A stretch of DNA of 64,000 nt, taken from positions 82,426 to 146,425 of the forward strand of contig VWVT01000018.1 in the NCBI GenBank assembly GCA_008638415.1, in the 5' to 3' direction. Source of the DNA: Nocardiopsis sinuspersici. GTDB taxonomy: Bacteria > Actinomycetota > Actinomycetes > Streptosporangiales > Streptosporangiaceae. The position numbers and the translations under genes were made by a program. Of the stretch, positions 8,129-16,683 are shown one piece after another (position 1 is the first letter of the stretch; each line of letters opens with the position of its first letter). The notes under the pieces were generated by a model. The model made no database searches and was not told the DNA's origin. It saw only the letters and a list, made by a program, of their open reading frames with translations.

Positions 8129-8213
8129 GTGGCGGACCACGCGGGGCCGCCGGGACACCGGTCCGCTTCCGCCGTCCTCGGGCGGGAACCGGTGGATTCG
8201 CGGATCGGTCGGA

Positions 8214-9158
8214 TCAGTCGAACAGGGTGCCTCCGAACTCCTCCGTCTCGGCGACGGCCCGGCCCCGGGTCTCACCCACCCGGTGAGGGGTGCGGCGAGG
8301 CACCCGGCGCGGACTCCGCCGGCGGCTCTGGGCGGGCACCTCCGCGGGCGACCGGCCACTGGTCACCGTGTCCACCCGCACCGAGCCGAAACCCTGGGCG
8401 GTGTACTTGCCGACGCCTGTCAGCTCCAGCAGCTCCAGCAGGGCGGCGAAGGCGTCGGTGTGGCGGCGCTCTCCTCCGGCCAGGTCCAGGCGCAGCCCTC
8501 CGTGCCAGCCGAGCACGGTGCGCCTCTCGGCGTGGTGGTGCTCCGCCAGCCGCACGTCCTCCCCCGGCAGGGGTGCGCGGCGTACCTGGGCCAGGCCGTC
8601 GAACACCACGTCGAGCCAGGACTCGGCGAGCACGGGCGGCGCGAACCGGGCCACGGCGCCCACGGCCCCGCTGCCTCCGACGATCCCGCCGCCGGAGCGG
8701 TGCACGGCTCCGAAGAGGCGGCGCGGGTTGGGCCAGATGTGCGGGATGCGCTCACCGGAGGCGTCACGGGTGGTCATGACGACGGGGGTCCGGCTGCGCA
8801 CCTCCGCCGAGCGCACGGGGGAGACGCCGCGCGGCTCGGTGAGCATCCGGGCGTAGGTGAGGTCGAAGGTGCGGGTCACCGAGAGCGGCACCAGCAGGTG
8901 GTCGCCGACGCGCTGCGGTTCGCCGACCAGCTCCTCCGGCGACAGCGGGGGCGGGTCGGCGTCGTCCAGCCAGGTGAGCGTCCAGTGGTGCAGCCGGTCG
9001 CCCAGGGGCGAGGGCCAGCCGTTCATGGCCCACCGCTTGGCCGACGTGTGCTCCTCCGGGGACTGCGGCCACCAGCGGTTGAGCAGCCCGTGGCAGTCCT
9101 CGGGCCGGATCGGCCGCGCCGTGTCCGCCAGGTCCCGCAGGATCACGGTCCACCGCAT
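8214..9158 (-). CDS. cas6: Cas6-like CRISPR RNA endoribonuclease
   Basis: 314 aa from ATG 9158-9156; in-frame GTG codons at 9164 and 9170 sit closer to the GAAGGGG ribosome site and could be the start instead. The C-terminus has the Cas6 signature: FAALLELLELTGVGKYTAQG then FGSVRV, the glycine-rich loop 'GlG..t..GfG.v' near residues 240-260. The N-terminal half has a ferredoxin-like pattern (GWPSPLGDRLHHWTLTWLDD). Cas6 cuts the pre-crRNA at each repeat to supply crRNAs to the type III complex. After the loop comes an Arg/Ser/Pro-rich tail of about 50 residues that looks disordered. The gene is separated from cas10 by 450 bp and has its own promoter region. Confidence 0.78.
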   Translation of the reverse strand: MRWTVILRDLADTARPIRPEDCHGLLNRWWPQSPEEHTSAKRWAMNGWPSPLGDRLHHWTLTWLDDADPPPLSPEELVGEPQRVGDHLLVPLSVTRTFDLTYARMLTEPRGVSPVRSAEVRSRTPVVMTTRDASGERIPHIWPNPRRLFGAVHRSGGGIVGGSGAVGAVARFAPPVLAESWLDVVFDGLAQVRRAPLPGEDVRLAEHHHAERRTVLGWHGGLRLDLAGGERRHTDAFAALLELLELTGVGKYTAQGFGSVRVDTVTSGRSPAEVPAQSRRRSPRRVPRRTPHRVGETRGRAVAETEEFGGTLFD

Positions 9159-9220
9159 CGGCACGGGCACCACCCCTTCGCGTGGTCGTGGCGGCGTCCG
9201 GCGCACGCCGCCGAGGACTC

Positions 9221-9231
9221 CTCTCGGACAG
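9221..9231 (-). promoter_or_regulatory. Motif CTGTCCGAGAG upstream of cas6
   Basis: On the minus strand 9231-9221 reads CTGTCCGAGAG, identical over 11 bp to 7860-7870 in the cas10/small-gene promoter region. It lies about 63 bp upstream of the cas6 ATG. A shared operator or sigma-factor element for the CRISPR genes is an inference. Confidence 0.4.
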
Positions 9232-9243
9232 TCGCGGACGCGT

Positions 9244-9774
9244 TCAGCCCTCGGCCAGCTCCAGCAGGCGCAGCACGGTGCGCCAGTTGCGGCCCGTGGT
9301 GGTCCCGTCGACGTGCCTGGCCACGAGGGCGGGCAGTTTGGCGTGCCTGAGTCCCTGCTCGTGGAGGGTGTAGACGTGGGGGCCGACCACCGCCATGCGT
9401 TCGCGCGGGTACCGGGCCAGGTCGATCCCCGCCAGACCCTCGGCGTCGACGGCGCCGGAGCAGAACAGGACGAGGAACCCGGCTGGATCGGCGACGGCGA
9501 GGGGGTTGGCGTCCACGGCGGCGCGCAGCTGGGCGCCGGTGCGCACGACGGTCGGCACGTCGAGCCCGAGTCCGGCGCCGATGGCGGCCCGGATCTCCTC
9601 CGCCACGTCGGCGGGGTCCCTCTCCCCTGCCGTGAACACCGCGTTCCCGCTCTGCACGTAGGTGGCGACGTCGCCGTAGCCGAGCCCGCCGAGCAGGGCC
9701 CGCAGGTCGGCCATGGCGATGCGGCGGTGCCCGCCGACGTTGATCCCGCGCAGCAGCGCGACGTATCTGGTCAT
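9244..9774 (-). CDS. DUF1697 family protein
   Basis: 176 aa, beginning MTRYVALLRGINVGGHRRIA, the hallmark N-terminus of DUF1697, followed by YVQSGNAVF and a C-terminal TGRNWRTVLRLLELA, both typical. The length agrees with the family (about 175-180 aa). The function of DUF1697 is unknown; it is a small cytosolic alpha/beta protein. An in-frame ATG three codons upstream (9783-9781) is an alternative start. It is a stand-alone gene between cas6 and a divergent hypothetical gene. Confidence 0.88.
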   Translation of the reverse strand: MTRYVALLRGINVGGHRRIAMADLRALLGGLGYGDVATYVQSGNAVFTAGERDPADVAEEIRAAIGAGLGLDVPTVVRTGAQLRAAVDANPLAVADPAGFLVLFCSGAVDAEGLAGIDLARYPRERMAVVGPHVYTLHEQGLRHAKLPALVARHVDGTTTGRNWRTVLRLLELAEG

Positions 9775-9979
9775 GGAAGCCATTGTGCCCAGCCGCCGAA
9801 GGCCATACAAGCGTTCGAACAAGGCCTGTGGGCGGCCCGGCCGACGTCGGCGCCGGCCGGGCCGCCCCCGTTCGCGGAGTCCCCGAGGTGGCGGGGGCCG
9901 TGTGTGCGTACGCTGGTCCACGCGTACGCGGAGCACCCGTCGCGACCGCTCCGCTCCCCGAACCGACCCCGGAGACACC

Positions 9980-10954
9980 GTGCCGCGTCTGAGCCACACC
10001 TTCGACATCACCGCCGTGGACGAGGAGGTGCTCGCGCGGATCACCGCCGCCCTGTACGAGGTCGTCCGGAGCTGCCGCTTCGACGGCCGGGGATGGCTGC
10101 TCACCCCCGACGACGAGACCTGGGCACGCCTGGAACAGCGCGCCGAGGAACTCGGGCTGGGCGGACGCGGGGAGGAGGCCGAGGAGCCGCGGGAGGGCGC
10201 CGCCGGGGCCGGCGAAACGGACACTGCGGCCCCGAGGACCGCGCTCCAGCTACAGAGGGGGCGCCACCTGGCGCCCCGCAGCCACTACCTCGTCGCCGAG
10301 CTCTCCCCCGAGGGCGTGCCCGTGGACCCGGCCGACGACGCGGAGAAGGGCTGGAGCGGTACCGGCCTGACCATCCTCTCCTGGGACGAGGCGGGCACCT
10401 CCTCCGTGGACTTCGCCATGCCGGACACCGCCGGCACGCAGGAGCCCCCGGTGACCTGGGGAAACGTCACCCACGACACGCGATCCGGGCTCCTGACCTG
10501 GACCGTCCGGGTGCGCCTGCCCGGACGCGGCGCCTGGCTGCGGTCGGCCGGCGGCACCCTGCGCTTCGGCACGGGTGACTGGTACACGGCGGTCGCGGAG
10601 GGCGGGGAGGCTTCCCCGGCCCGGCTGCACGCCGCGCATGCCGTGGCCGAGGTCGACGCCTGGCTGTCCCCCTCCGCCGGGCCCGACGGCCGGTGGTCGG
10701 TGGAGGCCGTGCTCGACGTGCGCGGCCGCGGCGTGCTCCGACCGCTGGTGGCGGCGGCCTTCTGGGCGTTCACCGCCTCCTTCCGCAGGGAGGACAGGCG
10801 GAGCGCCCGGCGAGGCACCGGGGAGCCGACCACGCGCGAGCGCGTCGACCGGGCCGCGCGCTCCTGGGACCGGGTCGCCCGCAACGCGCCGCGGCTCCCC
10901 GGACTGCTGCGCGAACTGGCGCGGGCCATGGCGGAGGCGGGCCCGGGGCGCTGA
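9980..10954 (+). CDS. Hypothetical protein
   Basis: 324 aa from GTG 9980 with GGAG (9971-9974) upstream. I do not recognise the family. The first 80 residues are acidic with a helical segment (DEEVLARITAALYEVVRSC), then a Glu/Gly/Ala-rich linker (about residues 60-85). The middle is beta-rich with many Trp/Thr (LTILSWDEAG; GLLTWTVRVRLPGRGAWL). Near residues 245-265 is LRPLVAAAFWAFTASFRRED, which resembles the C-terminal helix of START/SRPBCC-type folds. An SRPBCC-like domain is a guess. It is not obviously in an operon and ends convergent with the symporter gene. Confidence 0.6.
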   Translation: MPRLSHTFDITAVDEEVLARITAALYEVVRSCRFDGRGWLLTPDDETWARLEQRAEELGLGGRGEEAEEPREGAAGAGETDTAAPRTALQLQRGRHLAPRSHYLVAELSPEGVPVDPADDAEKGWSGTGLTILSWDEAGTSSVDFAMPDTAGTQEPPVTWGNVTHDTRSGLLTWTVRVRLPGRGAWLRSAGGTLRFGTGDWYTAVAEGGEASPARLHAAHAVAEVDAWLSPSAGPDGRWSVEAVLDVRGRGVLRPLVAAAFWAFTASFRREDRRSARRGTGEPTTRERVDRAARSWDRVARNAPRLPGLLRELARAMAEAGPGR

Positions 10955-10990
10955 CTCCCCGGGCGGCCCGTCCCCTCCGGGCCCGGGCCC

Positions 10991-12784
10991 TCAGTCCCGG
11001 TCGGCGCCCCAGCCGGTCAGGGAGCGCACCCGCAGCTCGGTGAACCGGGCGGTGTCGCGCTCGGGCGAGAGCAGGCTGCCCACGACCGCGCACGCGAACC
11101 CGACCGGCACCGCCAGCAGCGCCGGGTTCTCCATCGGGAAGAGCTGGATGTCGATCCAGGCGGGCAGCACCGACAGGCTCTCCCCGGTCACCGGGTCGGT
11201 CCTGCCCGACACCACCGGGGACAGCAGCATGAGCAGCAGGGTGGCGGACAGCCCGCCGTAGACGCCCCACTCCACGCCCCGGGTGTTGAAGCGCCGCCAG
11301 AACATGGTGAGCACGATGACCGGCAGGTTGGCGGCGGCCGCGACGGCGAAGGCCAGTCCCACCAGGAAGGCCACGTTCTGGTCCCGGACCTGGACGGCCA
11401 ACAGGACGGCCACGCCGCCGATCACGCAGGCGGACAGGCGCGCCGCCCCCACCTCCTGCGACTCACGCGGGCGCCCCCACATGAGGATGTGGCCGAACAG
11501 GTCGTGCGCCACGGAGGAGGACGAGGCCAGGGTGAGGCTGGCGACGACGGCGAGGATGGTGGCCAGGGCGACCGCCGACACCAGCGCGAGCAGCACGGAC
11601 GCGCCCACCGGGCCGGCGAACAGCCGTCCCAGCTCCTCGGCGAGCATCGGCACGGCGGTGTTGCCGGAGGGGTCCATGGCCGCGATGCGTTCGGACCCGA
11701 CCAGGGCCGCGGCGCCGAAGCCCAGTGCCAGCGTCATCAGGTAGAAGGCGCCGACCATGGTGATGGCGCGGTTGACCGACGTGCGCGCCGCACGGCCGTC
11801 GGGCACGGTGTAGAAGCGGATGAGGACGTGCGGCAGCGCGACCGTGCCCAGGACCAGGGCCAGCCCGAGGCTGACCAGGTCGAGCTTGTTGAACAGGGTT
11901 CGGGCGGGATCTCCCGGCACCTCCGCCCCGAAGCGCAGCCCCGGTTCCAGGAAGGCCCGGCCGTGTCCGCTGGCCCCGGCCGCCTCGCCGAGCAGGGCGC
12001 GCGGGTCGAAGGAGAACAGGGCCAGCACCAGCACGGTCAGCAGCCCTGTGACGGCCAGCAGCAGGACCGCCTTGATGATCTGCAGCCAGGTGGCGGCCTT
12101 CATGCCGCCGTACATGACGTAGGCGATCATCAGCACGCCCACGAGCACGATCGCCCCGGTGCGGGCGTGGTCGGCGCTCATCCCCAGGAAGGTCCCGCCG
12201 CCGTGCAGGCCGAGCAGGACCGCGACCAGCGCGCCCGCGCCCACCATCTGCGCGACCAGGTAGAACACGCACACGGTGACGGTGGAGACGGTGCAGGCCA
12301 GGCGTACCCGCATCCGCCGCATGCGGAAGGCGGGCAGGTCGGCCATGGTGAAGCGGCCGGTGTTGCGCACCAGTTGGGCCATCGGCAGCACCAGCAGCCA
12401 GGCCATCAGGAAGCCGATGGAGTACAGGAACCCGTCGTAGCCCTGGAGGGAGATCATCCCGGCGATGCCCAGGAAGGAGGCGGCGGACAGGTAGTCGCCG
12501 GTCAGCGCGAGCCCGTTCTGTGCGCTGGAGAACCCGCGGCCGCCCGCGTAGAAGTCGACCGTGCCCCGGGTGGTGCGCCGGGCGCGGACGGCGATGGCCA
12601 GGGTGACCAGGACGAACAGGGCGCACAGCCCGACCGTCCAGGCGTGCGTGACGCCGAACTGGCCTCCCGGGGTGCTGCCCAGGGTGTCCAGGAGGTCGGT
12701 GGCGGCGACCGGGCCCTCGGCCCGGCCCGGTGCGGTGCCGTCCCCCGTGACGGCACCGCCCGCGGCCTCTCCGGTGGCGGTCAT
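10991..12784 (-). CDS. Sodium:solute symporter, cation-acetate (ActP/MctC) type
   Basis: 597 aa, ATG 12784 overlapping the DUF485 stop as ATGA. The protein has a long Gly/Ala-rich N-terminus and then about 13 hydrophobic segments. The SSS signature region DFYAGGRGFSSAQNGLALTG with DYLSAASFLGIAGMI, plus YVMYGGMKAATWLQIIKAV, match the ActP/MctC branch that imports acetate, pyruvate or propionate with Na+ or H+. The adjacent DUF485 partner is the usual companion of ActP-type carriers. It acts in the cytoplasmic membrane. The exact substrate cannot be read from sequence. Confidence 0.88.
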   Translation of the reverse strand: MTATGEAAGGAVTGDGTAPGRAEGPVAATDLLDTLGSTPGGQFGVTHAWTVGLCALFVLVTLAIAVRARRTTRGTVDFYAGGRGFSSAQNGLALTGDYLSAASFLGIAGMISLQGYDGFLYSIGFLMAWLLVLPMAQLVRNTGRFTMADLPAFRMRRMRVRLACTVSTVTVCVFYLVAQMVGAGALVAVLLGLHGGGTFLGMSADHARTGAIVLVGVLMIAYVMYGGMKAATWLQIIKAVLLLAVTGLLTVLVLALFSFDPRALLGEAAGASGHGRAFLEPGLRFGAEVPGDPARTLFNKLDLVSLGLALVLGTVALPHVLIRFYTVPDGRAARTSVNRAITMVGAFYLMTLALGFGAAALVGSERIAAMDPSGNTAVPMLAEELGRLFAGPVGASVLLALVSAVALATILAVVASLTLASSSSVAHDLFGHILMWGRPRESQEVGAARLSACVIGGVAVLLAVQVRDQNVAFLVGLAFAVAAAANLPVIVLTMFWRRFNTRGVEWGVYGGLSATLLLMLLSPVVSGRTDPVTGESLSVLPAWIDIQLFPMENPALLAVPVGFACAVVGSLLSPERDTARFTELRVRSLTGWGADRD

Positions 12785-13095
12785 CGGCGCACCGCCGTCC
12801 CGGCGGCGGCCTCCTCCTCGCGGGCCTGCTCGCGGAGCTCACGGGCGAGCGGGTCCAGTGAGCGCCCGGCCGAACGGCCGAACGCCCAGGCGAGGACGAA
12901 CGTCAACAGGAACTGTCCGATTCCCACGGCCAGCGCCACGTTCACCGAATCGGCGATCCGCGTGCTCATGAAATCACGCGCGTGAACCGAGAGCAGCAGA
13001 CAGGAAAGGTAGCTGGCCAGGAATACCGAGACCAGTATCCCGCTCCGAACCGCGAACCCCCTGCGGAGTTTCACGAAACGCGGGTCGACCGACAT
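12781..13095 (-). CDS. DUF485 small membrane protein, symporter partner
   Basis: 104 aa, ATG 13095-13093 with GGGGAAGGA about 12 nt upstream. Two transmembrane segments are visible (SGILVSVFLASYLSCLLLSV; VALAVGIGQFLLTFVLAWAF) followed by a cytoplasmic RSLDPLARELREQAREEEA tail, the typical DUF485 layout. Genes of this family almost always precede acetate/monocarboxylate symporters, as here with a 4-bp overlap. The protein is thought to assist or regulate the carrier; no catalytic role is known. Confidence 0.88.
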   Translation of the reverse strand: MSVDPRFVKLRRGFAVRSGILVSVFLASYLSCLLLSVHARDFMSTRIADSVNVALAVGIGQFLLTFVLAWAFGRSAGRSLDPLARELREQAREEEAAAGTAVRR

Positions 13096-13786
13096 GCGGT
13101 CGCAGATCCTTCCCCTGTCGGCCCGGGTACGTCTTCGGGCCGACACGGACCAGTTCCCCCCCGACCCTGTGACCTCCCCCTGGTCACCGACACGTCCTCT
13201 GTACGTGCCCTCCAGATACTCGACCACGGAAATCCCCCTGATCCTCGTCGGGCGCCGCTCCCCACGGCGCCCGTCCTCCCGTGCGTTCCGGGCGGTCCCC
13301 GCCACGGGTCCGCACGGGCGAGGCGACCGAACCCGGCGGTTCCTCCCGGATAGGGCAATACCCTAGCGATGCCTCCCTCCCCGTGTTCACCGAACAGATG
13401 AATCGGCTCGTGAAAAGGGCACACCCGGGACCGAGAAAAGGACGAAGGAGAAGAAAGCAAGCACTCGGCGCCATAATTCACGAACCGTGTTCCGCGCCGA
13501 TTCCGCCTTCCGTGTCCGCGCCGCCGGCGGCCCGGCGGCCCTTCGCGCGACACCGGACGGGCCTCGGGGTGTCCGAAGCCACCGGCGCCGCGTCCGCACG
13601 TGGACGCCCTGGTCATCCGGGCGCACGGATCGGACGGGGCGCACGGGCTTTCCGAAACTTCGCTAGGCTTCGGGGCGACCCCGAACCCGTGACGGAACAT
13701 CCGGCACGCAGCCGGTTTACGCTTTCGTACAGGTGTATGATCAGGGGGTCCGTCTGTTCACGCGATACCGAAGGGAAATCCCCGCC
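13096..13786. other. Intergenic region with divergent promoters (symporter / zinc-binding gene)
   Basis: About 690 bp without a credible gene. It carries an inverted repeat TAGGG-N5-CCCTA at 13351-13365, about 260 bp upstream of the DUF485 start, which could be a regulator site. An AT-richer stretch around 13400-13480 and 13700-13745 may hold the promoter of the plus-strand gene at 13787. The ORFs crossing this region have Arg/Pro/Gly-rich shadow composition and no ribosome sites. Confidence 0.4.
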
Positions 13787-14056
13787 GTGGTCACCGAGGT
13801 CTTCACGCTCAAGTACTGCGACCCCCACGCCGTCCGTGAGGAGAAGGTCGAGGCGACTGAGGTCATCCAGTTCGCCTGGGAGGGCTCCATCCGCGAGGTC
13901 GACGCGTGCGCCGACTGCTTCAAGGAGTACGAGGCCCGCCTGGAGCCCCTCGTCGACTACTCGCGTCCGGTCAAGAAGCGTCGCGTCACCAAGAAGTCTG
14001 CGTCCTCCGAGGGCGCCCAGAGCGCCGGCGGGTCCGCGGACAGCGAGTCCGACTAG
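13787..14056 (+). CDS. Small putative zinc-binding protein
   Basis: 89 aa from GTG 13787 with GAAGGGAAA 9 nt upstream. The sequence contains KYCDPHAVREEKVEATEV and VDACADCFKEYEARL, giving Cys-x2-His ... Cys-x2-Cys, a plausible zinc site. The C-terminus is Lys/Arg/Ser-rich (RPVKKRRVTKKSASSEGA) and looks disordered and nucleic-acid-friendly. I recognise no named family; Lsr2-neighbourhood or phage-like small zinc proteins look similar. It is a single-gene unit, followed by a good terminator. Confidence 0.7.
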   Translation: MVTEVFTLKYCDPHAVREEKVEATEVIQFAWEGSIREVDACADCFKEYEARLEPLVDYSRPVKKRRVTKKSASSEGAQSAGGSADSESD

Positions 14057-14118
14057 GAACTTTTTCTGGGGACGGACTCCCGTACCCCAGGAGCAGACCT
14101 CATCGCGCCGACCGCGAT

Positions 14119-14156
14119 CGGGGGCCGGCGCCACCCACGGTGGTCGCGGGCCCCCG
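14119..14156 (+). terminator. Terminator after the small zinc-binding gene
   Basis: Stem CGGGGGCC (14119-14126) / GGCCCCCG (14149-14156) with further pairing inside (CCACC / GGTGG), followed by TTCT. It lies 62 bp beyond the stop codon. Confidence 0.65.
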
Positions 14157-14191
14157 TTCTCATGCCCGGTCCTCCTGACTGGCGGGCCCCG

Positions 14192-15292
14192 TCAGTCCTG
14201 GCCCATCAGCCGCGCGAGCCGACCGCCGCGCCGCATCCGGCCTCCCGGCACGTCCCGCAGCGCTCCCGCAACGGGCAGCCGGGTCTGCACGTACCGGCTC
14301 GCCGTCCCCTGCGGGCGCGCCGAGGCCCCGAGGCCGCGCATGATCCGCATCATCCCCGAGTTGGTCGGCATGGTCTCCGCGCGCACCTCGGCCAGCCCCC
14401 AGTCGGCGGCGGTGACCGTCAGCGCGCGGGCCAGGGCGGTACCCACCCCGCGTCGCTGCCAGGAGTCCTCCACCAGAAGGGCGATCTCACCCACACCGGG
14501 ATCGATGGTGTACATCAGGTGCCCGAGGGCGATCGGTTCTTCCTCGCCCGGCGGACGCACCATCAGGGTGAGGCCGCGCTCGGAATCACAGAACACGCGC
14601 AGTAGGTGCGGGCTCAGCTCGTTCACGCCGGCGAAGTAGCGGTTGTGCACGGTCTCGGCCGAGCAGCGCCGGTGCAGGTCACTCAGCGCGGGCGCGTCGG
14701 TCTCCCGCACCTGGCGCAGGGACAGCTCCACACCCTCGGCGGTGCGCACGGTCCGGTTCGCGGGCACCGGTCCGGTCGAGGGCATCACCGATCGCACCAG
14801 CGCGTCGGCCCGGCTGGACTCGGTCCAGGTGAAGGGATGCGAGGCCCGGCGCACCAGGACGCCCCGCAGCGGGCCCACGGGCACCAGCATGGTGGTCCCC
14901 GGGCCCTGTCCTCCGTCACCTCGCGCGCGTGTCAGGTTGGTCCAGCGCGCCTCGTCGGCCAGCAGCAGTTCCGCCAGGGCCTCGGGCAGCCGGTTGGGGT
15001 GGGACCGCAGCCGCTCGGTGAGCAGCAGCGCACGGATGACGTCGTCTCCGACCTCGCGCCTGTGGGCGGGAACGGCCGCCACCGTACCGGTGGGACTGTG
15101 TTCGGCGACCGTGCGCAGGGCGGGCCCGTGGTCGCCGGGCAGGTCCACGACGAACTCGTCGACCACACCGGACACGTCGGTGTGCAGGGACAGGCCGACG
15201 ATGTTCCCGCCGTGGCCCGCCAGGGCGTCGACGACACGGGCGAGGCTGCCGGGGCGGTCCTCGACCGCCGTCCTGATACGCCACAGGCTCAC
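14192..15292 (-). CDS. ACT domain-GNAT acetyltransferase fusion
   Basis: 366 aa from GTG 15292-15290 with AGGAGGT 6 nt upstream. Residues 1-70 form an ACT domain (LWRIRTAVEDRPGSLARVVD, with NIVGLSLHTD), the small-molecule (usually amino-acid) sensing fold. Residues about 200-340 form a GNAT domain: VELSLRQVRETDAPALSDLH, then IALLVEDSWQRRGVGTALAR, which holds the acetyl-CoA loop Q-R-R-G-V-G-T-A. The design suggests an acetyltransferase whose activity responds to an amino acid, comparable in logic to known ACT- or cNMP-gated protein acetyltransferases. It lies 185 bp downstream of hutI, so histidine or glutamate sensing is possible but unproven. Confidence 0.82.
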   Translation of the reverse strand: MSLWRIRTAVEDRPGSLARVVDALAGHGGNIVGLSLHTDVSGVVDEFVVDLPGDHGPALRTVAEHSPTGTVAAVPAHRREVGDDVIRALLLTERLRSHPNRLPEALAELLLADEARWTNLTRARGDGGQGPGTTMLVPVGPLRGVLVRRASHPFTWTESSRADALVRSVMPSTGPVPANRTVRTAEGVELSLRQVRETDAPALSDLHRRCSAETVHNRYFAGVNELSPHLLRVFCDSERGLTLMVRPPGEEEPIALGHLMYTIDPGVGEIALLVEDSWQRRGVGTALARALTVTAADWGLAEVRAETMPTNSGMMRIMRGLGASARPQGTASRYVQTRLPVAGALRDVPGGRMRRGGRLARLMGQD

Positions 15293-15477
15293 CGCGGACC
15301 TCCTGGAAGTCGAGGGGCGGTGCCCCGCCGCCGCGGAACGACGCTGTACCGCGGCGGCGGACTCGCACCGACGTGACTCCAGGTTCGGTGCCGCGGGTTT
15401 CGGGGAGGTTAGGCGGCCGTTGAGTTCGTGAGGACGTTCGGCGACCCGCGTGTCGTGCGCCGCGGCCCCTCCCCCGG

Positions 15478-16683
15478 TCAGGGACGCCCGGAGACCAGCT
15501 CCCCGTCCTTCCAGACCGCCGCGACCTGCGGCACCCCGGGACGGTAGGCCAGGTAGAGGTGGTTGGGCGCGTCCAACAGGACCAGGTCGGCGCGCGCGCC
15601 GGGGGCCAGGTGGCCCACGTCGGTGCGGCGCAGCGCCCGCGCACCGCCCGCGGTGGCCGCCCACACCGCCTCGTCGGGGGTCATGCCCATGTCCCGGACC
15701 GCGACCGCGACGCAGAAGGCCAGGCTGGAGGTGAAGCAGGACCCGGGGTTGCAGTCGCTGGCCAGGGCGACCAGTGCACCGGCGTCGATGAGCGCGCGGG
15801 CGTCCGGGTAGGCCTGGCGGGTGGAGAAGTCCACGCCCGGCAGCAGGGTGGCGACCGTGGGCTCGGGCCGGCCGGCGGCCTGGACCAGGGCGTCCACGTC
15901 CTCGGCCGCCAGGTAGGTGCAGTGGTCGACCGAGGCGGCGCCCATCTCGACGGCCAGGCGCACGCCCGGGCCCTCGCCCAGTTGGTTGCCGTGTACGCGG
16001 GGCAGCAGGCCCCGTTCCATCCCGGCGGTGAGGACGCGGCGGGAGGCGTCCTCGTCGAAGGCGCCGCGCTCGCAGAAGACGTCGATCCACCGGGCGCGGG
16101 GCGCGCAGGCGTCGAGCATGGGGCCGGTGACCAGGTCGACGTAGCCCCGGGGGTCGTCGGCGTACTCGGGCGCGACCACGTGCGCGCCCAGGAAGGTGAC
16201 CTCGTCGGTCACCCGGGAGGCCACGGCCAGGCAGCGCTCCTCGTCCTCGACGGTGAGGCCGTAGCCGGACTTGACCTCCAGGGTGGTGGTGCCCTGGGCG
16301 CGGGCCTCGCGCACCAGGCGCCTGGCGCCCGCGAGCAGGTCGGCGTCCGTGGCCTCGCGGGTGGCGGCCACGGTGGTGCGGATGCCGCCCGCCGAGTAGG
16401 GCCGCCCGCTCATCCGGGCGGCGAACTCGCGGCTGCGGTCGCCCGCGAACACGATGTGGGAGTGGCTGTCGACGAACCCCGGGATGACGCAGCGCCCCGC
16501 GGCGTCGATCCGCGCGTCGGCGGCGGGCGCCTGGGCGCGCGGGCCCGACCAGGCCACCCGGCCGTCCTCGACGACCAGGGCGGCGTCCCGGATCTCTCCC
16601 ACCTCCCCCCGTCCCCGTGAGGGGTCGTTGGTGACCAGGGTGGCGATGTCGTCGACGAGGACGCTCTCGGGCACGTCGTTCAT
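15478..16683 (-). CDS. hutI: Imidazolonepropionase
   Basis: 401 aa; ATG 16683-16681 overlaps the hutF stop (ATGA). HutI hydrolyses 4-imidazolone-5-propanoate to N-formimino-L-glutamate, step 3 of histidine degradation. Metal and substrate motifs are present: [65 protein letters not shown] and [11 protein letters not shown]. The length matches the family. It is the last gene of the hut operon. Confidence 0.95.
   Translation of the reverse strand: MNDVPESVLVDDIATLVTNDPSRGRGEVGEIRDAALVVEDGRVAWSGPRAQAPAADARIDAAGRCVIPGFVDSHSHIVFAGDRSREFAARMSGRPYSAGGIRTTVAATREATDADLLAGARRLVREARAQGTTTLEVKSGYGLTVEDEERCLAVASRVTDEVTFLGAHVVAPEYADDPRGYVDLVTGPMLDACAPRARWIDVFCERGAFDEDASRRVLTAGMERGLLPRVHGNQLGEGPGVRLAVEMGAASVDHCTYLAAEDVDALVQAAGRPEPTVATLLPGVDFSTRQAYPDARALIDAGALVALASDCNPGSCFTSSLAFCVAVAVRDMGMTPDEAVWAATAGGARALRRTDVGHLAPGARADLVLLDAPNHLYLAYRPGVPQVAAVWKDGELVSGRP

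Noticed and set aside
7760-9243. CRISPR repeats in the cas6-cas10 gaps
   Set aside because: No direct repeat of about 28-37 bp with regular spacing is seen; only short dyads and a terminator hairpin.
13071-13700. Minus-strand ORFs of 209 and 96 codons upstream of the DUF485 gene
   Set aside because: Arg/Gly/Pro-rich composition, no ribosome site and no domain; they cover promoter sequence.
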